DNA of 64,000 nucleotides from assembly GCA_020627685.1 (NCBI GenBank), contig JAHDGK010000001.1, positions 76,084-140,083 of the forward strand, in the 5' to 3' direction. Made by a program: the position numbers and the translations under genes. The stretch's first letter is position 1; the number at the start of each line of letters is the position of its first letter. Under the pieces are notes generated by a model, which was not told the origin of the DNA, did not search any database, and saw only the letters and a list, made by a program, of their open reading frames with translations. Of the stretch, positions 16,624-25,005 are shown piece by piece. This stretch comes from Granulosicoccus sp. (GTDB lineage Bacteria; Pseudomonadota; Gammaproteobacteria; Granulosicoccales; Granulosicoccaceae).

Positions 16624-17946
16624 TTGCACAAAATAATCAAAGATAAAGCCCTTAAATCCCGCTTTTGCGGCCAAAAAAGCACTGTTTTAGGAAAACACAC
16701 ATCACTGCTGTCTAGTGTAAATTCAGTCGCGCACCGAAACAGCCGTTCAAAATCCAGTTTGATTGGATCGCTTTTGGGTTGTCTTCTGCTTGCATCGTTT
16801 CAAACTTATGCGCAGACTCCCCAGCTCGACGTCAATATCGTCTATGTCGAACAAAAAATAGAGCATCCACCAGTCCTGTCGAACCTCGTAGCTTGGCCGG
16901 AAGACGAAGGATTGATGGGGGCCACACTTGGTATAAATGATAACAACACTACCGGACGATTTCTTGGGCAGAAATACAGCCTCGAAACACTTATCTTTGA
17001 AGTTGATGAACCAAAATCCTCACGAGACGAAAAGATCCAGCGTGTTTTGGCGGAAGGCTCAAAACTCGTCGTTGTTAACCTTCCGGCAGACGATCTGTTG
17101 TCTATCGTGTCTTTAGACGAAGCTAAAGACGATCTGTTTTTAAACGCTCAAAGTAGTGATAAGAATTTAAGAAACGAGGAGTGTCAAGCTAACCTGCTTC
17201 ATACAATACCTTCCCGTGCTATGCACGGCGATGCGTTAATGCAGTTTTTCACTAAGAAACGTTGGAAGCAGATTTTCTTAATAGAAGGCAACGGCTCTAG
17301 TGATAGTGCATTGGCCGATGCCATGCGGCAGTCCATAAAAAAATTCAATTTAAAAATTGTAGAAGACAAGCGTTGGATAGAAAACGCAGATATGCGACGT
17401 AATGCTTCTAATGAAGTCCCGGTATTTACGCAGGCCAGAAAATACGATGCCGTTGTAGTGACTGACGAAGACAGAGATTTTGCGCAGTATATTCCGTACA
17501 ACACGTGGTTGCCGCGTCCGGTTACCGGTAGTGCGGGGCTTATGCCGGTTACATGGTCTCCTGTTATTGAACAGTGGGGAGCCGCTCAGCTTCAATCACG
17601 CTTTAATAAGATCGCGCGTCGTTCTATGACAGGACGAGACTATAGCAACTGGGCAGCAATCAGAGCGATTGGCGAAGCAGTAACACGCACCGGTGCAGTA
17701 GATGCAACGACGATACGCAGCTACTTGTTGTCTGATGACTTTGAGCTCGCAGGCTTTAAAGGAACATCGTTGAGCTTTAGATCGTGGAACGGGCAGATGC
17801 GCCAACCTATTCAACTCGTACATGACCGCGCTGTAGTTGCCACCGCTCCCGTTGAAGGTTTTTTGCACCCTATCACCGAGCTTGATACTTTGGGCTATGA
17901 CAAGGCTGAAAGTCAGTGTGTGTCATTTGATAATAACAATCAGTAA
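16624..17946 (+). CDS. ABC substrate-binding protein of the PQQ-dependent alcohol dehydrogenase system
   Basis: 440 residues as drawn from a TTG at 16624. The N-terminus is doubtful: a hydrophobic export segment (GSLLGCLLLASFQTYAQ) begins near residue 48, so a TTG at 16759 would give a normal signal peptide. The mature part resembles type I periplasmic binding proteins of the TIGR03863 group found with PQQ alcohol dehydrogenases: VNIVYVEQKIEHPP, LGINDNNTTGRFLGQ and a C-terminal ESQCVSFD tail. Homologous PedA/LutA-type proteins are needed for lanthanide-dependent growth. It starts 44 bp after moaA, possibly in the same transcript. Its ABC partners lie at 51.8-53.4 kb. Confidence 0.75.
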   Translation: MHKIIKDKALKSRFCGQKSTVLGKHTSLLSSVNSVAHRNSRSKSSLIGSLLGCLLLASFQTYAQTPQLDVNIVYVEQKIEHPPVLSNLVAWPEDEGLMGATLGINDNNTTGRFLGQKYSLETLIFEVDEPKSSRDEKIQRVLAEGSKLVVVNLPADDLLSIVSLDEAKDDLFLNAQSSDKNLRNEECQANLLHTIPSRAMHGDALMQFFTKKRWKQIFLIEGNGSSDSALADAMRQSIKKFNLKIVEDKRWIENADMRRNASNEVPVFTQARKYDAVVVTDEDRDFAQYIPYNTWLPRPVTGSAGLMPVTWSPVIEQWGAAQLQSRFNKIARRSMTGRDYSNWAAIRAIGEAVTRTGAVDATTIRSYLLSDDFELAGFKGTSLSFRSWNGQMRQPIQLVHDRAVVATAPVEGFLHPITELDTLGYDKAESQCVSFDNNNQ

Positions 17947-17961
17947 AGGAACCTGTTTGTC

Positions 17962-18978
17962 ATGAGAGCACTTTTTCCCCATTCGAAAATATCAAAAGGC
18001 CTTTTCTCCAGTGTGTGTGCAGCGGGGCTTTTATTGACGGTTGCTGATGCTTCTGCACATTGGGCATACGTCACCAATGAAAAAGATGATTCTATTTCTG
18101 TTATCGATACCGAAACCAATGAGGTCGTTAAAACTATAGATGTTGGAGAGCGCCCTCGTGGCGTCACCTTAAGTCACGATTACACAAGATTGTTTATCTG
18201 TGCATCGGACTCCGATACCGTGCAGGTTATGATGGTTCACAATGACTCTATTGAGTTTGAATTACCTAGCGGAGAAGATCCGGAACAATTCGCATTGCAC
18301 CCCGACAACAGACATCTGTACATCGCTAATGAAGATGATGCAATAGCGACGGTTGTCGATATTGAAACCAGGCAGGTAGTGTCGCAAATCGACGTCGGCG
18401 TAGAGCCGGAAGGAATGGCAGTTAGCCATGACGGTAAGTACGCAATCGTTACTTCCGAAACATCCAACATGGCTCATTGGATTGATACGGAAACTCAAAC
18501 TATTATTGCAAATACTCTAGTGGACCAGCGTCCGCGAGATGCTGAATTCTCGCTGGATGATTCTGAGCTCTGGGTGTCATCCGAGATAGGCGGCACAGTG
18601 TCTATTATTGACACGGAAACCAAGGTCATAAAACAAGTTATTAATTTCGAAATTCCCGGTATCTCAAAAGATCGTATTCAGCCGGTTGGGATGGAGCTTA
18701 CATCGGATGGCAAAACTGCTTTCATCGCACTAGGCCCGTCGAATCATATAGCCGCTATAGACCGCAGCACTATGACAGTGACAGACTATATTTTGGTGGG
18801 TCGCCGAGTGTGGCACATGGCCTTAACACCTGAAGAAGATAAGTTGTACACCACTAATGGTGTATCCGGCGATGTGACACTCGTAGACGTGCAGGACAAG
18901 AAGGCTCTAAAAACTATTAAGGTGGGCCGCTACCCTTGGGGAATTGCCATTTTGCCGAAGGATAAGATTCCTAACTAA
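17962..18978 (+). CDS. YVTN beta-propeller protein, PQQ-dependent catabolism associated
   Basis: 338 residues with a signal peptide (GLFSSVCAAGLLLTVADASAHW). Six to seven propeller blades repeat the pattern VIDTETNEVVKTIDVGERPRG, VVDIETRQVVSQIDVGVEPEG and so on. It matches the TIGR03866 group of periplasmic propellers encoded with PQQ-dependent alcohol dehydrogenase ABC systems (PedA2-like). The gap to the upstream binding protein is 15 bp and AAGGA precedes the start, so the two are co-expressed. It has no enzyme residues I can name; binding or assembly roles are inferred. Confidence 0.85.
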   Translation: MRALFPHSKISKGLFSSVCAAGLLLTVADASAHWAYVTNEKDDSISVIDTETNEVVKTIDVGERPRGVTLSHDYTRLFICASDSDTVQVMMVHNDSIEFELPSGEDPEQFALHPDNRHLYIANEDDAIATVVDIETRQVVSQIDVGVEPEGMAVSHDGKYAIVTSETSNMAHWIDTETQTIIANTLVDQRPRDAEFSLDDSELWVSSEIGGTVSIIDTETKVIKQVINFEIPGISKDRIQPVGMELTSDGKTAFIALGPSNHIAAIDRSTMTVTDYILVGRRVWHMALTPEEDKLYTTNGVSGDVTLVDVQDKKALKTIKVGRYPWGIAILPKDKIPN

Positions 18979-19026
18979 AACCACGTTATCCTATCGAGTA
19001 GTTCAATTTCGCCAAAAGCGATAAAG

Positions 19027-19869
19027 ATGACCATACTCGTATTTGATTCAGGTGTAGGCGGGTTGTCCGTATTGCGCGAAGCACGCATGCTGATTCCCGA
19101 CCAGTCTTTCGTCTATGTAGGTGATGACGCTGGGTTTCCCTATGGGGAATGGGATGAAGAAGCGCTGACGATACGCATTACCGGATTATTTGATACCTTG
19201 ATAGAGAGGTTCAATCCGCACTTGGCAATCATTGCCTGTAACACCGCCTCAACAATGATAATGCCGGCGTTGCGTCAACGATTTAGTATTCCGTTCGTTG
19301 GAATTGTGCCAGCAATTAAGCCTGCATCAGAGCGTACGGCTTCGGGCATGATCTCTGTGTTGGCAACTCCCGGTACGGTAAAGCGTCGATATACCCTTGA
19401 GCTAATTGAGCGTTACGCATCTGATGTCAAAGTAAATCTGGTGGGTGCAACAAAATTAGCCCGCTTGGCAGAAGAGCACTTACAGGGTGAAGCGATTGAT
19501 ACCGATGTTTTGCACGATGAAATTTCTCCGTGTTTTGTAGAAGAGAATGGAAAGCGCACCGATATCATTACATTGGGTTGCACACACTATCCTTTTTTAG
19601 TGAATGAGATGAGAAAATTGGCCCCCTGGCCGGTTGACTGGCTGGACCCGGCAGAAGCTGTCGCCAGACAAGCCCTTAGAGAGCTTCATAGAGTACAGGG
19701 CCACACAGTTTCGGGCTATGGAAGTGCAGAAGCCACGCAACATGACGTTGCAATTATGACCTCTGTCTCACCTAGCATTTCGACCGAACGTTTATTATCC
19801 GGTTTAGGCCTGACTCTTGAAACGTTAGCCTTTCGTGAAACAACCCTCTATGTGCAGAGTGCCCAATGA
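19027..19869 (+). CDS. murI: Glutamate racemase
   Basis: 280 residues. The N-terminal motif FDSGVGGLSV holds the catalytic-site Asp and Ser; the two catalytic cysteines are Cys71 (IACNTAST) and Cys185 (LGCTHYPF). It makes D-glutamate for peptidoglycan in the cytoplasm. It overlaps the next gene by 4 bp (ATGA) and begins a small cell-wall cluster with an amidase, ampG, a glucosaminidase and an NlpC/P60 peptidase. Confidence 0.95.
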   Translation: MTILVFDSGVGGLSVLREARMLIPDQSFVYVGDDAGFPYGEWDEEALTIRITGLFDTLIERFNPHLAIIACNTASTMIMPALRQRFSIPFVGIVPAIKPASERTASGMISVLATPGTVKRRYTLELIERYASDVKVNLVGATKLARLAEEHLQGEAIDTDVLHDEISPCFVEENGKRTDIITLGCTHYPFLVNEMRKLAPWPVDWLDPAEAVARQALRELHRVQGHTVSGYGSAEATQHDVAIMTSVSPSISTERLLSGLGLTLETLAFRETTLYVQSAQ

Positions 19870-20132
19870 GCAAGGCAACACCCGAATTTTCTGAGTCTGA
19901 GCTTTCGCGCATTATCGAGATGGCCTGGGAAGATCGCACACCGTTTGATGCCATTGAATCCAGTCATGGAGTTAGTGAAAAACAAGTGATAGCGATCATG
20001 CGCAAGCATCTTAAAAGTGGTTCGTTTCGATTATGGCGTAAACGCGTTACGAGTCGATCCACAAAGCATGTAGCAAAACGAGCAGAGGGTATTACACGCG
20101 CTTATTGCCCGACTCAATATAAACAGCGATGA
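19866..20132 (+). CDS. DUF2805 / TIGR03643 family small protein
   Basis: 88 residues, basic, cytosolic. The conserved core is LSRIIEMAWEDRTPFDAIE and a helix-turn-helix-like stretch GVSEKQVIAIMRKHLKSGSF followed by RLWRKRV. Proteins of this family are widespread in proteobacteria but uncharacterised; the fold hints at DNA or RNA binding. Overlaps murI by 4 bp and lies 7 bp before the amidase, so the three form an operon. Confidence 0.8.
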   Translation: MSKATPEFSESELSRIIEMAWEDRTPFDAIESSHGVSEKQVIAIMRKHLKSGSFRLWRKRVTSRSTKHVAKRAEGITRAYCPTQYKQR

Positions 20133-20139
20133 TCACTGC

Positions 20140-20568
20140 ATGTTAAACCCTAAGGACATCCAGTATCTGGTGGTGCATTGTTCTGCCACGCCGGACGATG
20201 AGCCGATTGGTGCGGGTGAGATTCACGATATGCACTTAGGCTTTGGCTGGCACGGTATAGGCTACCACCGGGTCATTACCCGTGAAGGGGTCATTGAGTA
20301 CGGACGCCCTGACTATTGGCAAGGTGCGCATGTGTACGGCCACAATGAAATTAGTTTAGGGGTTTGTTTAATCGGTTGCGATCACTTTACTGCAGAGCAA
20401 TACGAATCTTTAGAGCAAGTACTCAGAGCCTGGAGGGACGCTTACCCCCATGCATCTATTTGCGGTCATACAGACTTCAGCTATACCGAAAAAACCTGCC
20501 CAAACTTTGATGTGTCTGCTTGGTGCAGGTCTCGTGGCTTAGACCCGTTAGAACCGCCACCGGCATAA
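20140..20568 (+). CDS. N-acetylmuramoyl-L-alanine amidase, T7-lysozyme type
   Basis: 142 residues forming a single amidase_2/PGRP domain without signal peptide. Zinc ligands are His13 (VVHCSAT), His110 (ICGHTDF) and Cys120 (KTCPNF); the catalytic Tyr42 (GYHRVI) and Lys118 of T7 lysozyme are also present. It cleaves the MurNAc-L-Ala bond. Phage enzymes of this kind are endolysins, but here no phage genes flank it and it sits in a murI operon facing ampG, so a cytoplasmic AmpD-like role in muropeptide recycling is more likely. Confidence 0.88.
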   Translation: MLNPKDIQYLVVHCSATPDDEPIGAGEIHDMHLGFGWHGIGYHRVITREGVIEYGRPDYWQGAHVYGHNEISLGVCLIGCDHFTAEQYESLEQVLRAWRDAYPHASICGHTDFSYTEKTCPNFDVSAWCRSRGLDPLEPPPA

Positions 20569-20570
20569 CA

Positions 20571-21956
20571 TTATGCTGTGGCTGTGTCGTTTTCGATTGA
20601 AGAAAATTTATCCCGCAAAAACCACAGAGCGATGAGTGACGGTATTACCATCAGTGTGGTGATAATAAAAAACAAACCCCAGTCTCCGTCAAGCGCATCT
20701 ACCATTGCCCCTGAAGAGGATGCCAGTAGTGTTCTGCCGGCGGTGCCCAGAGAGGCGAGCAAAGCATACTGCGTGGCTGTATACGTTCTGTCCACAAGCA
20801 GTGAAATAAACGTGACAAATATGACGGTAGCTATAGAAGCTGTAACGTCATCTATCAGAACCGCTGCAGCAAACAGTAATGCGGACGGTTCGCTGCTCCA
20901 TGCCATAAACGAGAACATTAAGTTGGTTGCAGCCATAGCAATGCCTGCAAAAAACAAGGCTTTTACAATGCCTTGTTTAACCGCAAACCATCCACCGATT
21001 AATGTAAAAACAACCGTGACTACCCAGCCGAGTCCTTTCGAATAGACAGCAATGTCTGACTTTGAAAAACCGACTTCCTTATAAAAAATAATAGACATCT
21101 TGCCGACGAAGGCTTCGCCGATTTTGAAAAGGAATATAAAGGCAAGTATGGCTATCGCTACCTTGATACCGTTTTGTCTGAAGAAGCTGGCAAAGGGCGC
21201 AACAATCGTTGTACCAATCCAGGCGAATAATCCGCGGTCGCCACTGCCAATGGCTGAGCCGATCATGGCTTGATCATCTGCTTGTGCTTTCGCCCGTTCT
21301 CGCCAGCTCGCCTCGGGAATGAGCAACAGCAGTACGTTCATAATGATGATAAGCACTGCCAGGCATTGAAACGTCAGTTGCCAATAATTTTCAAATCCGC
21401 GTTGCTCCAGTGCGTCCGCAAGCATTAATGAAATAAAGCCGCCGAGCTTATAGCCAGTCCACCAACCGACAACAGCCATTGCGGCCCCCGCAGCCATTGA
21501 GCCTGTCTCGTTTTTTCCTATTTGCTCTATACGAAGCGCATCGATAGTGATGTCCTGGGATGCGGAGCTAATCGCAATCGCCAAACCGACAGCGATGACA
21601 AGCCACAGATTTTCGGCCGGACTCAAATTACTCCACAGCAGCACGGAAACTAAAATAATGAACTGTAAGCTCAGAATCCAGGCTTTACGTTGCCCGACAC
21701 GCTCTGTAAGCCAGGGGATACGAATGCGATCAATCAGCGGTGCCCAGAAAAAATTGATGCTGTAGACACCGAAAATAAGTGATGCGAAACCAATGGTGCT
21801 ACGGCTCATGCCGTCTTCTTTCAGCCACAAAGACAGAGCGCTGCCAATGAGTACCCACGGAAAACCACTGATGGCCCCCAAGAGTAAGATACGAAGCATT
21901 CGCTTGTCTGCGTAAACGCCTAGAGAGGGGCGCTGTTGAATAGCTGTATCACTCAT
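20571..21956 (-). CDS. ampG: AmpG-family muropeptide permease (MFS)
   Basis: 461 residues with 12 or more hydrophobic segments. The N-terminal pattern LLLGAISGFPWVLIGSALSLW and FFWAPLIDRIRIPWL is that of AmpG, the inner-membrane importer of GlcNAc-anhydroMurNAc peptides. It is convergent with the amidase gene, only 2 bp apart, and divergent from the GH84 gene. Its neighbours (amidase, glucosaminidase, NlpC/P60) support muropeptide import. Confidence 0.85.
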   Translation of the reverse strand: MSDTAIQQRPSLGVYADKRMLRILLLGAISGFPWVLIGSALSLWLKEDGMSRSTIGFASLIFGVYSINFFWAPLIDRIRIPWLTERVGQRKAWILSLQFIILVSVLLWSNLSPAENLWLVIAVGLAIAISSASQDITIDALRIEQIGKNETGSMAAGAAMAVVGWWTGYKLGGFISLMLADALEQRGFENYWQLTFQCLAVLIIIMNVLLLLIPEASWRERAKAQADDQAMIGSAIGSGDRGLFAWIGTTIVAPFASFFRQNGIKVAIAILAFIFLFKIGEAFVGKMSIIFYKEVGFSKSDIAVYSKGLGWVVTVVFTLIGGWFAVKQGIVKALFFAGIAMAATNLMFSFMAWSSEPSALLFAAAVLIDDVTASIATVIFVTFISLLVDRTYTATQYALLASLGTAGRTLLASSSGAMVDALDGDWGLFFIITTLMVIPSLIALWFLRDKFSSIENDTATA

Positions 21957-22054
21957 GCTTCGTTACCGGTTGGTGTGATTTCCCGACTATAGCGTCTTAA
22001 GCTGGGCTAGGCTACTCTAACGAGCGCAATTGCGGTCAGGAAAAGCGTGTTTAA

Positions 22055-23200
22055 ATGGTAGAGCGTATTAGGGGATATGCCGAAGGCTATTACGGGAAGC
22101 TACTGACGTGGAGTGATCGATGCGACCTATTAGACGCACTGGCGAGAAACCGGCAAAATACTTATTACTATGCCCCCAAGGAAGACTCTCTTCATCGTCT
22201 TAACTGGAGAGCGCCCTATGATGCTAGCTGGCTTGCAGACTTCACCCGGTTTACCGATACCGCGTCAGCAAAAAAAATAGAGGTCGTTGCCGGCGTCGCT
22301 CCGGGTTTGGATTTTAATTTTCAGCATTTGCCGCATGGTCCGGACTTTATCTCATTGCTAGACAAGTGCCGGTGTCTCTTAAATGCCGGCGCAAGCCATA
22401 TCTCATTGCTGTTGGATGATATAGATGAAGACTTTGCAACTCGGTGTGCCACGTTCAAGAGCGAGGGTGCAGCGCATGCAAGCCTTGCGAACGCATTGTC
22501 TAATGAGCTGGGTCAACAGCTGTGGGTTACTCCCAGAATCTATGCGAATGAATTAGTAGAGTCGGCACCTGACTATTTGCCTGATTTTCTCAAAGAATTG
22601 GATGGTGAGCATACTGTTCTCTATTGCGGTAGCGATGTTGTTGCAAGCATTGCCTCGGTAGAATCGATCCTCGAAGCGGTATCTGTTTGTCACCAGAGGC
22701 TGATTCTTTGGGACAACCTCTATGCAAACGATTATTGCCCACGCCGTCTCTTTGTGGGACCGTGGACTGGGCGTCACGCAGATCAACATATTTTATTGAA
22801 CCCGACGGGCATGCCAAAAACGGATGCGCTTCTGCTGGCGTTGATGGCTAGTTCAGGGGAAGAGGGAGAGGCCGAGACAAATGAGTTGTCAGCGTGGAAA
22901 AAAGTGCTTTTAGAGCATGAGGTGCCGACGGCGTTCATATCTATTGCCGAGTACTTTTATCACCCGGTTTGCAATGGCATTAGCCCTTTGGAACCCACCG
23001 TTTCAGCAACAACAGCGCTGGAGGCTATTGAAGAGTGTCTTTGGCGGTGGAAGACACCGTTATCGCGCGAATGGTACCCGTATATGTTTGGCCTGAAGCA
23101 CGATCTATTAGTTTCACGAGGAGAGCTTCCGGAACTTCGTGTTAACAAAACTCAGAACTACCCCTTGGCGCAAGTTCTAACGCGTTCAACGATTAAGTAA
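22055..23200 (+). CDS. GH84-family beta-N-acetylglucosaminidase
   Basis: 381 residues, cytosolic (no signal). The GH84 entry motif RGYAEGYYGKLLTWSDR and NTYYYAPKEDSLHRLNWR are clear, and the paired catalytic aspartates are Asp121-Asp122 (LLLDDIDED). GH84 enzymes use substrate-assisted catalysis to remove terminal GlcNAc; eukaryotic members are O-GlcNAcases, while bacterial roles are mostly glycan degradation. This one lacks export and accessory domains and is next to ampG and a recycling-type peptidase, so a NagZ-like role on imported muropeptides is suggested. Its end overlaps the convergent NlpC/P60 gene by 8 bp. Confidence 0.85.
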   Translation: MVERIRGYAEGYYGKLLTWSDRCDLLDALARNRQNTYYYAPKEDSLHRLNWRAPYDASWLADFTRFTDTASAKKIEVVAGVAPGLDFNFQHLPHGPDFISLLDKCRCLLNAGASHISLLLDDIDEDFATRCATFKSEGAAHASLANALSNELGQQLWVTPRIYANELVESAPDYLPDFLKELDGEHTVLYCGSDVVASIASVESILEAVSVCHQRLILWDNLYANDYCPRRLFVGPWTGRHADQHILLNPTGMPKTDALLLALMASSGEEGEAETNELSAWKKVLLEHEVPTAFISIAEYFYHPVCNGISPLEPTVSATTALEAIEECLWRWKTPLSREWYPYMFGLKHDLLVSRGELPELRVNKTQNYPLAQVLTRSTIK

Positions 23201-23948
23201 ACAATCGCTTATACGACGATGGTGTTCCTGCTCTATCGATGATGTCACTTAGTGGTTCTTCTACGCACGATAATGAATGGGCCGTGGAATGCAGTACGGA
23301 TTGGGAATCCAGCAGTAGGCCTGTGTGTCCAGGCCAGTAGACAATATCGCTCTGTTGTCGTTGGTTTTCTGAGACGGTGTTGTTATTGGCCTTCTCTTGA
23401 TCACCACTATCCCGAGGTATGTGAATTCCTTGAGAGCGTGCGAGAAGTTGTATTAAGCCGGAGCAGTCTGCACCTTCGGGACTTCTGCCGCCCCAGACGT
23501 AAGGTGTTCCCAAAAAATGTGATTTGGCTAGCTCGATAACTTGCATTGGGTGTGGTGTGCCTAAAGACAGGCAGTGGTCAGTCCAGACGAAAAACCCGCA
23601 ATGTGTCTTGCTGAATGATGAGCCGCTGATTGCGGTGAGTGTTAGTTCAGCTGCAAACGGTATCCGATGCATTACCTGGCTTTTTAAATCAGGTTTTGAA
23701 AAGAGTAGAGTGCTACGCGGGGCAACCCAATGCGTTGTTGCCGGGTATGAATTATCAGTCGGGGCTAGTACATCGCTGTGAATAAAACCTTCATAGTCAT
23801 CATGATGCTGGCGAGCCAAAATCCATTGGCCGTGAGTTTCCAACAGGGTTACGCGTTCACCATACAAGGCTTCGCTGACACAGGTTGCCTCGTGGGAAGG
23901 GGCGACGTGCAGAGGCGCTAACGGTTTTGAAATTCGGAAAATCGACAT
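23193..23948 (-). CDS. NlpC/P60 (C40) peptidase with SH3-like domains, YkfC type
   Basis: 251 residues without a signal peptide. Two N-terminal SH3b-like domains (about residues 10-130) precede a C40 papain-like domain with Cys162 (GADCSGLIQ), His208 (PGHTGLLLD) and a third polar residue His220. YWPG and the double-SH3 layout fit YkfC-type gamma-D-Glu-diamino acid endopeptidases, which process recycled murein peptides in the cytoplasm. The neighbouring ampG and amidase support this. Confidence 0.85.
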   Translation of the reverse strand: MSIFRISKPLAPLHVAPSHEATCVSEALYGERVTLLETHGQWILARQHHDDYEGFIHSDVLAPTDNSYPATTHWVAPRSTLLFSKPDLKSQVMHRIPFAAELTLTAISGSSFSKTHCGFFVWTDHCLSLGTPHPMQVIELAKSHFLGTPYVWGGRSPEGADCSGLIQLLARSQGIHIPRDSGDQEKANNNTVSENQRQQSDIVYWPGHTGLLLDSQSVLHSTAHSLSCVEEPLSDIIDRAGTPSSYKRLFT

Positions 23949-24074
23949 ATCGTATTTACTTTAAGCGTTGTCGTTGTCTGATCACTATTAAAGGCTGAAT
24001 TGGTGTAAAACAGTCTGCTCAGAGCTTTGTCTATAGTAGACGGGTTTGTATAACTTCAGGCAAATGTTGCACAC

Positions 24075-24947
24075 GTGTTCTTTAATCTCATCGCTATAGT
24101 TTTTTTCGGGCTTTGTTGGGGAATCACCATTCCGCTGACAAAAGTTGCCATTGAGGCTGGCCATCACCCTCTGGGATTAATATTTTGGCAAATGCTCATT
24201 TCATCCATGTTGCTTGGAGCATACTTGATCTTCAAAAAGGAACGCGTTGCGCATTCCATCGTCGCGTTACGGTATTACTTAATCATTGCCATTATCGGCA
24301 CGCTAGTACCCAATACATTCAGCCTTATAGCCACTGATCATCTACCTGCAGGCATCATGGCAATCATTATTGCGACTGTTCCAATAATGTCCCTGGTCGT
24401 GGCGTTGCTTGCACGGATTGAGAAATTTTCCTGGGCTAGGTGCTTTGGCATCTTGCTCGGTGTTAGTGCTCTCGTATTAATTGGTCTTCCGGAAGCTAGT
24501 TTGCCGGACCCAAGCAAAGCACCATGGTTGCTTGTCGCCCTCATCGCGCCATTGTGCTACGCCATCGAAGGTAATTTTGTAGCGGCTCGCGCACCCATAA
24601 AACTATCACCCGTTGTCACCCTATTCGGTGCATCGTTGCTTGGCAGCGTGCTGCTTTTGCCCATTGCCACAATGACTGATATGGCGGTCTCATTGACGTT
24701 GCCATGGGATATATCGCGTTGGGCTATCTTTGGTTCTGCAGTGGGCCATGTTGTAGCTTACAGCGGATATTTATTGTTGCTCGCGCGTGCTGGTGCAGTT
24801 TTTACCAGTCAGATTGGGTATGTCGTGACTCTGACCGGTATCATGGGTGCGGTATTATTTCTAGGTGAAAGCTACGGCTATACTGTGTGGATTGCCGTTG
24901 CCATGATGCTCGCAGGTGTTGCCCTGGTCAGACCCATTAAACATTAA
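24075..24947 (+). CDS. EamA/DMT family transporter
   Basis: 290 residues with ten hydrophobic segments in two EamA repeats (FGLCWGITIPLTKVAIEAGHH at the start, FGILLGVSALVLIGLPE at the end of the first). Starts at GTG 24075. Substrate unknown; such proteins export amino acids or other metabolites. The neighbouring amino acid lyase gene 58 bp downstream, with its own ribosome site, makes an amino-acid role possible. Confidence 0.85.
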   Translation: MFFNLIAIVFFGLCWGITIPLTKVAIEAGHHPLGLIFWQMLISSMLLGAYLIFKKERVAHSIVALRYYLIIAIIGTLVPNTFSLIATDHLPAGIMAIIIATVPIMSLVVALLARIEKFSWARCFGILLGVSALVLIGLPEASLPDPSKAPWLLVALIAPLCYAIEGNFVAARAPIKLSPVVTLFGASLLGSVLLLPIATMTDMAVSLTLPWDISRWAIFGSAVGHVVAYSGYLLLLARAGAVFTSQIGYVVTLTGIMGAVLFLGESYGYTVWIAVAMMLAGVALVRPIKH

Positions 24948-25005
24948 AGATACACGGGCAACCAAAGTACGTATTGCTGCGTCTAATTTATAACAGGAGA
25001 TAACA

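Noticed and set aside
20140-20568. Prophage remnant
   Set aside because: The T7-type amidase is the only phage-like gene; no integrase, terminase, holin or tail genes flank it, and it is in a murI operon.
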